A program made the position numbers and the translations under genes. A model generated the notes under the pieces. It was not told where the DNA came from. It did no database searches and worked only from the letters and a program-made list of their open reading frames with translations. Source: an uncultured Clostridia bacterium (GTDB lineage Bacteria > Bacillota > Clostridia > Peptostreptococcales > Anaerovoracaceae). Taken from it: 64,000 nt of DNA. Position 1 is the first letter of the stretch. Every line of letters starts with the position of its first letter. The stretch is taken from NCBI GenBank assembly GCA_934234035.1, contig CAKQHH010000001.1, forward strand, positions 124,001 to 188,000, in the 5' to 3' direction. This document shows positions 57,560-64,000 of this stretch, piece by piece.

Positions 57560-58939
57560 TTATTCCTCTTCTATCGTTTTAATTCTAAATGTCTCATCCC
57601 GCAGCATTTCTTCTACGGTCTTCAGCGCGTCTTTGTCCTTAGACCGGGCGCTCAGGGTCACATCTTCGTTGTGGGTCAAAGCATCCGCCGTCTCCGGCTT
57701 CTCCAGGTACACGATTCGATGTGTCCGCAGTTCTTCCGGAAGTTCCACCGGTGCGTCGCCCAGCACCAGGATGACGGTCTGCTCGGTTTTGGCCAGCAGC
57801 TTCACGCATTTCTTCCATGTCGTTTCGTCTGCCGAATCCATTACAATGCAGCTGCGGTTGTGAACCGCCGTTTTCGCATTTGCCGTAAAACGAAGTCGCT
57901 TGCACAACAGGATGTCCGGCAGCAAATCCGAATGACGGGTATCCGTCAGGTGATGCATTTCTTCCTTATTCCGAACGTAGAACACCACGTTGTGTGCCTG
58001 ATACAGAAGACGGTTGGCCAGGGCCAGAGCCAGAGGGGTTTCGCCGATTACCGCAATCCGCTTCCGGTCGCTCTCCCGCATCTTCGGAATCGTCACATCG
58101 CTGAAATAGTCCACCGGTTCTTCCGGAGTTTCGCAAACCTCCGAAACCTCGTCTTCCGGTTCCACGGTGGTTTCCTCCGGAACCTCATCTTCCGCTTCCG
58201 GATTCTCCTCCGGAACTGCTTCTAATTTTCCTTCGCAACTGTTTTCGAAAACAACCGGCTGCGGGCTCGGCTCCTCCGCTTTTTCGAAAGTATCCGATGC
58301 TTCCGAAGCATCCGTTTTCTCCTCGGATACCTCCGCATCCTCCGTTTTGTTTTTACCGCCGAAGCTCAGAGACGGTTCCTCCCGGCGAATCAGGCGCTGA
58401 ATATTGGAGCGGTGCATCACGATTACCGTGATTGCCAATAGGATGGCCATCGGCAGCACCGAAGAGTAATAGTATTCAATTAAGAACGGGTAGGATACCG
58501 CCGCCGTGATAGAGCCCAGGGACATCTTCCGGCTCAGGGCGGTTACAGCAATCGCAATCAGAATCAGTGCAAAGGCGCTGGGCCAATCCAGAGCCAGTGC
58601 CGCACCCAGGGATGTGGCCACCCCTTTTCCGCCCTTGAATTTGTAGAGGGCCGGAAAAATATGACCGTACACCACGCAGATGAATGCAATCATGGCACCG
58701 ATATCTCCGTAATTCAGACCGATGCGCACTGCAACGTATCCCTTCAGCACGTCAATGGCCAAAGTCGCCACCGCAGCTTTTACCCCCAGCACCCGAAGTA
58801 CGTTGGTGGTTCCCGCGTTTCCGCTACCCTCTTTCCGGATATCGATTCCGTGAAGCCGGCCCACCAAGATGGCCGGAGAGATATTCCCCAGAAAATACGA
58901 TACTATCGCAACAATAATGATTTTTAATTGAAACGGCAT
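57560..58939 (-). CDS. plsY: PlsY acyltransferase fused to a degenerate GpsA NAD-binding domain
   Basis: The 459-residue protein is more than twice the usual PlsY length. Residues 1-190 are PlsY, with SYFLGNISPAILVGRL, EGSGNAGTTNVLRVLG and FKGGKGVATSLGA, the three active-site loops. Residues 191-290 are an acidic, low-complexity linker. Residues 291-459 follow the N-terminal Rossmann domain of glycerol-3-phosphate dehydrogenase GpsA: RKRIAVIGETPLALALANRL, FYVRNKEEMHHL, SDLLPDILLCKRLRFTAN and, at the end, SARSKDKDALKTVEEMLRDE-TFRI, which matches the end of the GpsA NAD domain. The GxGxxG is lost (GETPL) and the catalytic C-terminal domain is absent. PlsY acylates glycerol-3-phosphate, the GpsA product, so the remnant may sense or bind a related ligand. 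Confidence 0.87.
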   Translation of the reverse strand: MPFQLKIIIVAIVSYFLGNISPAILVGRLHGIDIRKEGSGNAGTTNVLRVLGVKAAVATLAIDVLKGYVAVRIGLNYGDIGAMIAFICVVYGHIFPALYKFKGGKGVATSLGAALALDWPSAFALILIAIAVTALSRKMSLGSITAAVSYPFLIEYYYSSVLPMAILLAITVIVMHRSNIQRLIRREEPSLSFGGKNKTEDAEVSEEKTDASEASDTFEKAEEPSPQPVVFENSCEGKLEAVPEENPEAEDEVPEETTVEPEDEVSEVCETPEEPVDYFSDVTIPKMRESDRKRIAVIGETPLALALANRLLYQAHNVVFYVRNKEEMHHLTDTRHSDLLPDILLCKRLRFTANAKTAVHNRSCIVMDSADETTWKKCVKLLAKTEQTVILVLGDAPVELPEELRTHRIVYLEKPETADALTHNEDVTLSARSKDKDALKTVEEMLRDETFRIKTIEEE

Positions 58940-58941
58940 CC

Positions 58942-60264
58942 TTAATTGTCTCCTTTTTTCTCGTTATACACAAATTTCACCGATGTTCCTTCGAAATCAT
59001 AGGCTTCTCTCAGTCTGTTTTCCAGATAGCGCGCATAGGAAAAATGCATCAGTTCTCTGGAGTTGATATTGAAGGAGAACAGTGGCGGCGCAACCCCAAT
59101 CTGTGCCGCATAGTAAATCTTCAGTCTCTTGCCCTTGTCCGACGGCGGCTGACGCATCATCACCGCATCTTCGATCAGGTTGTTCAGCTTGCCGGTGGTA
59201 ATTCTTCTCATGCGGATTTCCTGGATGGTGGCCGCTTTCCGAAGGATATCGTAGATTCGGCGTCCCTGAAGAACCGACGTGAACAGAATCGGTGCATAGG
59301 AAGCGAACAGCAGCTCAGAGCGAACCTTTCGCTCGTAGTCTCGCATGGTGTTGGTTTCCTTTTCCACCAGATCCCATTTATTGATGACAATCATCATGCC
59401 TTTGCCGGCCTCGTGAGCAATACCCGCGATTTTTTTGTCCTGCTCCGTGATGCCCTCCATGGCATCGATCATCAGGATGCAGATATCGCAGCGCTCGATG
59501 GCCGCGATGGCACGGATGACGCTGAATTTCTCGATGGAGTCGTACACCTTGCTTCGTCTCCGAAGGCCCGCCGTATCGATCAGGGTAAAATCATTTCCCT
59601 CGAAGCTGAACGGCGTATCGATGGAATCCCGGGTGGTGCCGGCGATTGGGGATACAATCACGCGATTTTCTTTGGTCAGTGCGTTCACCAAAGAGGATTT
59701 GCCCACGTTCGGTTTTCCGATGATGGCCAGCTTGATGTTCTCCTCGTCCGCTTCGTAATCTTTGTCCGGGAAACCGGAAACGATTTCATCCAGCAGGTCA
59801 CCGATATTCAGCATATTGGCCGAACTGATCGGAATCGGCTCGCCCAAGCCCAGCTCATAGAAATCGTAGATGGTATCCGGCATTTTCGACGGATTGTCAA
59901 TCTTATTCACCACGAGGATGACTTTCTTTCCGGTACGGCGCAGGATGGCACCCACCTCGATGTCCGCCGTGGTGAGGCCTTCTTTTCCGTCTACCATGAA
60001 CAGAATCAGGTCCGCCATATCCATGGCCACCACCGCCTGATCTCTCATCTGGGAGAGAATCGGATCGTCCGTGCTGGCCTCGATACCGCCGGTATCGATG
60101 ATGGCGAACTCCCGTCCGTTCCATTCCGTCTCCGCATAGATTCGGTCCCGGGTAACGCCCGGAACGTCCTCCACAATGGCCTTTCGCTCTCCGATAATTC
60201 GGTTGAAAAATGTGGATTTTCCTACATTCGGCCGTCCTACGACCGCTAGAATTGGTTTACTCAT
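58942..60264 (-). CDS. der: Ribosome biogenesis GTPase Der (EngA)
   Basis: The 440-residue protein has two consecutive GTPase domains (GRPNVGKSTFFNRI at the start and GKPNVGKSSLVNAL near 180, each with DTGG/DTAG and NKxD motifs) and the C-terminal KH-like domain. It is essential for 50S maturation. ATG 60264 has GGAGGAG 8 bases upstream within the end of ftsY; an earlier in-frame start is not supported. It overlaps ftsY by 8 bases and precedes plsY by 2. Confidence 0.96.
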   Translation of the reverse strand: MSKPILAVVGRPNVGKSTFFNRIIGERKAIVEDVPGVTRDRIYAETEWNGREFAIIDTGGIEASTDDPILSQMRDQAVVAMDMADLILFMVDGKEGLTTADIEVGAILRRTGKKVILVVNKIDNPSKMPDTIYDFYELGLGEPIPISSANMLNIGDLLDEIVSGFPDKDYEADEENIKLAIIGKPNVGKSSLVNALTKENRVIVSPIAGTTRDSIDTPFSFEGNDFTLIDTAGLRRRSKVYDSIEKFSVIRAIAAIERCDICILMIDAMEGITEQDKKIAGIAHEAGKGMMIVINKWDLVEKETNTMRDYERKVRSELLFASYAPILFTSVLQGRRIYDILRKAATIQEIRMRRITTGKLNNLIEDAVMMRQPPSDKGKRLKIYYAAQIGVAPPLFSFNINSRELMHFSYARYLENRLREAYDFEGTSVKFVYNEKKGDN

Positions 60265-61153
60265 CGAATATCTCCTCCGCAAATTGTGTTGGATTGAATT
60301 CCAACAGATCATCAATACCTTCGCCAACGCCAATATACTTAATCGGAATATCGAATTGATCCGTCACCGTGATGGCGATTCCGCCCCGGGCCGTTCCGTC
60401 CAGTTTGGTCAAAACCAATCCGGTAATCTCCGCAATTTCCGAGAACTCCTGCGCCTGACTCACCGCGTTTTTGCCGGTGGTGGAGTCCAACACCAGCAGC
60501 GTCTCTCGGTGCGCTTCCGGATATTCCCGGTCGATGATTCGGTTCATCTTCTCCAATTCCTTCATCAGATTCTTTTTATTCTGGAGACGGCCTGCCGTAT
60601 CGCAGATCAGCACGTCCGTTCCCGCTGCCTTTGCGGCCTGAATCGAGTCGTAGATGACCGCCGATGGGTCCGTGCCCTCTTCATGGCGAATGACTCTCAC
60701 GCCGATACGCTCGCCCCACTGCTGCAGCTGTTCCGCCGCCGCCGCACGGAAGGTGTCCGCCGCCGCCAGCATGACAGACCGGCCGGACTTTTGGCATAGG
60801 TTAGCAATCTTTCCGATGGATGTGGTCTTTCCTCCGCCATTGATGCCAATCATCAGGATAATCAGCGGGTTCTCCTTACACAGCTGATTTCGTTCTCCCT
60901 TATCCACCAGATCCGCGATGACGCTTTCCAGCGCCTTCTGCACTTCCTCCGGTTTCGTAATGTAGCGGGCGTTCACCCGTTCCCGGAGCTGCTCCATGAT
61001 CTTCTCGGTGGTATCAATTCCGATATCCGAAATAATCAGGGATTCTTCCAGTTCGTCCAGAAACTCCTCATCCAGATTCGGGTTGCCCACGATTACGTTG
61101 GTAATCTTCTCTCTAAATTTCGCAAAGGTTGATTTTTCTTTAAAAATACCCAT
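60257..61153 (-). CDS. ftsY: Signal recognition particle receptor FtsY
   Basis: The 298-residue protein has the SRP GTPase NG domain: GINGGGKTTSIGKIANL, DTFRAAAAEQL, DTAGRLQNKKNLM, TKLDGTARGG and the end motif KYIGVGEGIDDLLEFNP. The acidic A domain found in E. coli is absent, as in most Firmicutes. FtsY docks ribosome-SRP complexes at the membrane. The P-loop reads GINGGGKTT. It lies 21 bases after smc. Confidence 0.95.
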   Translation of the reverse strand: MGIFKEKSTFAKFREKITNVIVGNPNLDEEFLDELEESLIISDIGIDTTEKIMEQLRERVNARYITKPEEVQKALESVIADLVDKGERNQLCKENPLIILMIGINGGGKTTSIGKIANLCQKSGRSVMLAAADTFRAAAAEQLQQWGERIGVRVIRHEEGTDPSAVIYDSIQAAKAAGTDVLICDTAGRLQNKKNLMKELEKMNRIIDREYPEAHRETLLVLDSTTGKNAVSQAQEFSEIAEITGLVLTKLDGTARGGIAITVTDQFDIPIKYIGVGEGIDDLLEFNPTQFAEEIFDE

Positions 61154-61174
61154 TCTTGTTCCTCACTGTTCCGG

Positions 61175-64000
61175 TTAGTCCAAATCCATCTCCCGTGCAT
61201 CCTCCAGCTTGAGGGACAGCATCCGGGAAATGCCCTGCTCCGGCATCGTTACACCGTATAACACATCCGCATGTTCCATCGTCACCTTCTGGTGGGTGAT
61301 GATGGCGAACTGAATTTCGTGGAAATTCTTCAAATAATCTGAGAAGCGCTCGATATTCGCTTCGTCCAATGCCGCTTCCACTTCGTCCAGAATGCAGAAC
61401 GGTGTGGGTTTCGTCTTCAGCACCGCGAACATCAGTGCGATGGCAGTCATGGTTTTCTCTCCGCCGGACATCAGGTTGATGTTCTTTAGCGATTTCCCCG
61501 GCGGCTGCGCGATGATATCGATTCCGGAATCCAGCGGATTCTGCTCATCTTCCAGGCTGAGCTCCGCATGTCCGCCGCCGAAAAGCTCTCGGAAGGTGCT
61601 CTCAAAGTTCGTTTCGATTCGTTCGAAATTATCCTTGAACCGTTCCCGAATGGTTCGGTCCATGTTCCGGATAATGCCCTGCAATTCATCCATGGCCTTG
61701 GTCAGATCCGATTCCTGGGTGGTCATGAATTCATATCGGCGGCTCACATTTCGGTACTCTTCAATCGCAGAAATGTTCACGTCGCCCAGCTCCGCCATGC
61801 GCAGCCGAATCTCCCGGGCTTCCTTGTTGCCGGAAGTGATGGCAAAATCCTCGGAACGCAATTCCAGGGCTTCCGCGTAGGACATCTCAAACTCATCCCA
61901 CAGCTTGTCCTTCTGAGAGGACAGCAGCGTTTCGTTCTTCGTATTCTTAATTTCCAGCTTATATTTCCGATCCTGCATGTCTGTAACATTCTGGGATATG
62001 GATTTCTGCTTCTCGATTCCGCGCTCCTGATCCATCCGGTTCCGGTCCAGATCTGCGGTCAGCTGAACCTCTCGGTCTTCCAGCGCTTTCTTCTCCGCTT
62101 TCAGTGCGGTTTCCTTTTCATCGGACTCCGCCCCGGAAGTGGTGAGAAGCAGCCGCTGCCGGTTCTGTTCCTCGTAATCCTCTTCGGCGGAATTCAGCGT
62201 GTCTTCCTGTTCCGTAATGTCGTCGATGATTCGTTCAATGGTCTCGTTCATGGCCAGGATTTTCTGTTCCTGTTCACCGAGCCGGACCTTGTAAGAAACC
62301 ACCTGCTCCTGACACTCCTCGGAATCTGCAGAATACCGCGCCACGTCGGCGCTCAGCTGCTCCGACTCTTCTTCCATGCGCCGAATTTCTTTCTCCGCTT
62401 CGTCAATCTGATTCTTGTAGCGAAGAATCATGTCCTCCGCCCGTTTCAAATCGTCCTGAATGTTTTCCAGCTCCTCGGAGTAGCGGGAGGACGCGGTATC
62501 ACTTTCTTTTACCAGGGACTCCGCATGATCCTTCTCGCTCTTCAAAACGCTGAGCTGGACTTCCAGCTCCTGAAGGCGCTGTGACAACTTCTTTCGCTCT
62601 TCCTTCGCCGCATCCCGGGACTGAACGCATTCCTCACGGTAGGCCTTTCCCGTCTTCTGCGACGCGTGGAGGGATTCGATTTCCCGGTCCAGCGCGGCAA
62701 TTTCTTTCTTTCGCTCCAGAAGGTTGGCGGATTTATTTCGATATCTTCCGCCGGTAATGGCACCGCTGGAGGAAATAACCTCGCCTTCCAGTGTCACAAT
62801 CCGGAAACCGCCCGGCGCTCGCTTGGAAATTGCCACCGCACAGTCCATGTTGTCGGCAAGGATTACCCGGCCTAGCAGGTATCCGTAAATTTCCCGATAT
62901 GCCGGATCAAAATCAATCATCTCCGCGGCAATGCCCAGATATCCGGCCATGCGCTCCGCCGCACCCGGTGATATGGGCCGGCTGTGGATTGACGCAATCG
63001 GAAGGAAGGTAGCCCTTCCCGCCCGAGCGGACTTCAGCCATTCCACGGCTTGTTTTGCCGATCGGTCGTCTTCGCATACGATGTTCTGCATGGCCCCGCC
63101 CAAAGCGGTTTCTATCGCCAGTTCATATCCGTCCGGCACCGACATCAGCTCGGACACCGTGCCGATTACACCCCGCAGGTTCTTCTGCATCACCGCTCGA
63201 ACCGCGTTGTTGTATCCTTCGTAGTTGTTTTCCATCTCTTCGATGGTGTTCCGCCGCGCCGTCTGGCGATTCACCTGCAGCAGAATCTCTTCCAGCCTTT
63301 TGGATGCCGCCGCGATCTTTTCCTCATAGCGGTGAATATCCTCCGTATGAGATTCCACCGTCCGGCGAAGGGTTTCCTGCTCCCGGACTTTTTCCGTAAA
63401 AGCAGTTTCGATCTCTTCCAGACGCGCCCGGTTCTGCTGAAGGTGCTCTTCTCGTCCTTCGCTTTCCGTGGAAATCTGCTCCATGCGGTCCTGCAGAGTC
63501 TTCTGATAATTCTTTAATGTATTGATTTCCGCCTGCCTGGATACGTTCTTGTTTCCCATATCCATCACGGATTCCCGGTTCTGCTCGATGCGTTCCCGAA
63601 GGATTCCGGTTTTCTTGGTTCGCTCGTTCAAGCGAACCACCGCATCTTGAAGTTCCCGGCGGTATTCTCTTTCGGTTTGCTCCAGTTCGTCGGCATCCTT
63701 TTCCACGGACTGCCGCTTTTCCTTTAAATCATCCAGCTTCGCCGTCGTGTCGGAAATAATTTCCTGAAGACGATTCAGATTGGTCTCGATATTGTTCAGC
63801 CGTTCGGAGTTAATCTGTCCCCGGTTGGTAATCAGGTTCAGTTCTTCCGTCTTCTCCCGCAGCTGCCGATTGCACTCCTCGTACTGCCGGCTCAGCTCTG
63901 CATCCCGGATTCGGCATTCCTCCACCTGACGGTCCAGCGCCGTTTTTTGCTCCAGCAGTTCATCGTATTCCCGCGTCAGTTCCTCCAGTTCGGCCTGTCC
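61175..64000 (-). CDS. smc: Chromosome segregation ATPase SMC, 5' part outside the window
   Basis: The frame is open to the window edge, so the Walker A half is missing and about 941 codons are present. Visible are the first long coiled coil, the hinge domain (GVIGTVSELMSVPDGYELAIETALGGAMQNIV and IASISSGAITGG-type segment), the second coiled coil, and the C-terminal head with signature NLMSGGEKTMTAIALMFAVL and Walker B CILDEVEAALDEAN. SMC forms condensin with the ScpA and ScpB encoded at 1.7-3.1 kb. The apparent GTG start at 63925 is an internal codon. Confidence 0.96.
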   Translation of the reverse strand, partial: GQAELEELTREYDELLEQKTALDRQVEECRIRDAELSRQYEECNRQLREKTEELNLITNRGQINSERLNNIETNLNRLQEIISDTTAKLDDLKEKRQSVEKDADELEQTEREYRRELQDAVVRLNERTKKTGILRERIEQNRESVMDMGNKNVSRQAEINTLKNYQKTLQDRMEQISTESEGREEHLQQNRARLEEIETAFTEKVREQETLRRTVESHTEDIHRYEEKIAAASKRLEEILLQVNRQTARRNTIEEMENNYEGYNNAVRAVMQKNLRGVIGTVSELMSVPDGYELAIETALGGAMQNIVCEDDRSAKQAVEWLKSARAGRATFLPIASIHSRPISPGAAERMAGYLGIAAEMIDFDPAYREIYGYLLGRVILADNMDCAVAISKRAPGGFRIVTLEGEVISSSGAITGGRYRNKSANLLERKKEIAALDREIESLHASQKTGKAYREECVQSRDAAKEERKKLSQRLQELEVQLSVLKSEKDHAESLVKESDTASSRYSEELENIQDDLKRAEDMILRYKNQIDEAEKEIRRMEEESEQLSADVARYSADSEECQEQVVSYKVRLGEQEQKILAMNETIERIIDDITEQEDTLNSAEEDYEEQNRQRLLLTTSGAESDEKETALKAEKKALEDREVQLTADLDRNRMDQERGIEKQKSISQNVTDMQDRKYKLEIKNTKNETLLSSQKDKLWDEFEMSYAEALELRSEDFAITSGNKEAREIRLRMAELGDVNISAIEEYRNVSRRYEFMTTQESDLTKAMDELQGIIRNMDRTIRERFKDNFERIETNFESTFRELFGGGHAELSLEDEQNPLDSGIDIIAQPPGKSLKNINLMSGGEKTMTAIALMFAVLKTKPTPFCILDEVEAALDEANIERFSDYLKNFHEIQFAIITHQKVTMEHADVLYGVTMPEQGISRMLSLKLEDAREMDLD

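Noticed and set aside
1..64000. CRISPR arrays, rRNA genes and complete insertion sequences
   Set aside because: No regular spaced repeats, rRNA-like stretches, transposase motifs or terminal inverted repeats around a transposase were seen.
63925..64000. Starting smc at the GTG at 63925
   Set aside because: The frame stays open to the window edge with coiled-coil sequence, and the SMC N-terminal head is missing, so the gene continues outside.

Overview
The window is 64 kb of a low-redundancy bacterial chromosome that looks like an anaerobic Firmicute of class Clostridia. Supporting signs are a CIRCE operator in front of clpB, a leucine T-box leader, an IreB/UPF0297 gene beside alaS and ruvX, MurT/GatD-type genes, SpoVB/MurJ-type flippase, many strong GGAGG ribosome binding sites, and intrinsic terminators after most operons. 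Coding DNA is of moderate GC with AT-rich promoters. A Family XIII/Anaerovoracaceae-like lineage is a guess from gene order only. No rRNA, CRISPR array, phage or complete insertion sequence was seen.

Layout. 1-3.9 kb (+): end of truA, then mtnA-scpA-scpB-rluB. 3.9-7.1 kb (+): a G3E GTPase followed by one polypeptide that joins an ArsM-type arsenite methyltransferase to an ArsS-type radical SAM enzyme, an apparent arsenosugar-type pathway in two genes. 7.3-14.6 kb (-): a flavoreductase/SCP2-like/membrane fusion, the first acetolactate synthase (ilvB-ilvN), and an unusual LysR-linked set of three small genes (DUF2798-like, EthD-like, DUF1097-like). 14.6-21.4 kb (-): alaS-ireB-ruvX-purO-purB-AICAR formyltransferase, where bifunctional PurH is replaced by two separate proteins. 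21.5 kb: tRNA-Ser(CGA). 21.7-23.8 kb (-): an AT-rich island of tiny genes, most of them frame-broken, with two 41-bp direct repeats that each include the stop codon of an unrelated gene; it looks like a decayed polymorphic toxin/immunity cassette region.

23.9-29.1 kb: pepF, nadK, an RluD-like pseudouridine synthase, a DUF975 membrane protein and thiN. 29.2-35.2 kb (-): pheT/pheS, a membrane pyrophosphatase, secG. 35.5-43.9 kb: branched-chain amino acid genes, ilvB2-ilvN2-ilvD-ilvA (-) diverging from T-box-controlled leuA-leuB (+). With the first ilvBN this gives two acetolactate synthases; the second regulatory subunit has lost the glycine that forms the valine pocket. 43.9-48.2 kb (-): nth, trmL, gap-pgk-tpiA. 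48.3 kb (+): a GntR/FadR-type regulator with two operator-like palindromes in its own promoter. 49.0-52.8 kb (-): murJ-like flippase, murT, and a GatD-like protein without catalytic Cys and His. 52.9-55.5 kb (-): clpB under CIRCE. 55.5-64 kb (-): smc (5' end outside the window)-ftsY-der-plsY-miaB-M50 protease, where plsY carries a C-terminal degenerate NAD-binding domain of glycerol-3-phosphate dehydrogenase.

The points most worth attention are the ArsM-ArsS fusion with its GTPase partner, the PlsY-GpsA-domain fusion, the GatD without catalytic residues next to an apparently intact MurT, and the 21.7-23.8 kb island with stop-codon-spanning repeats. All family names come from reading motifs and recalled family features; no database search was possible.
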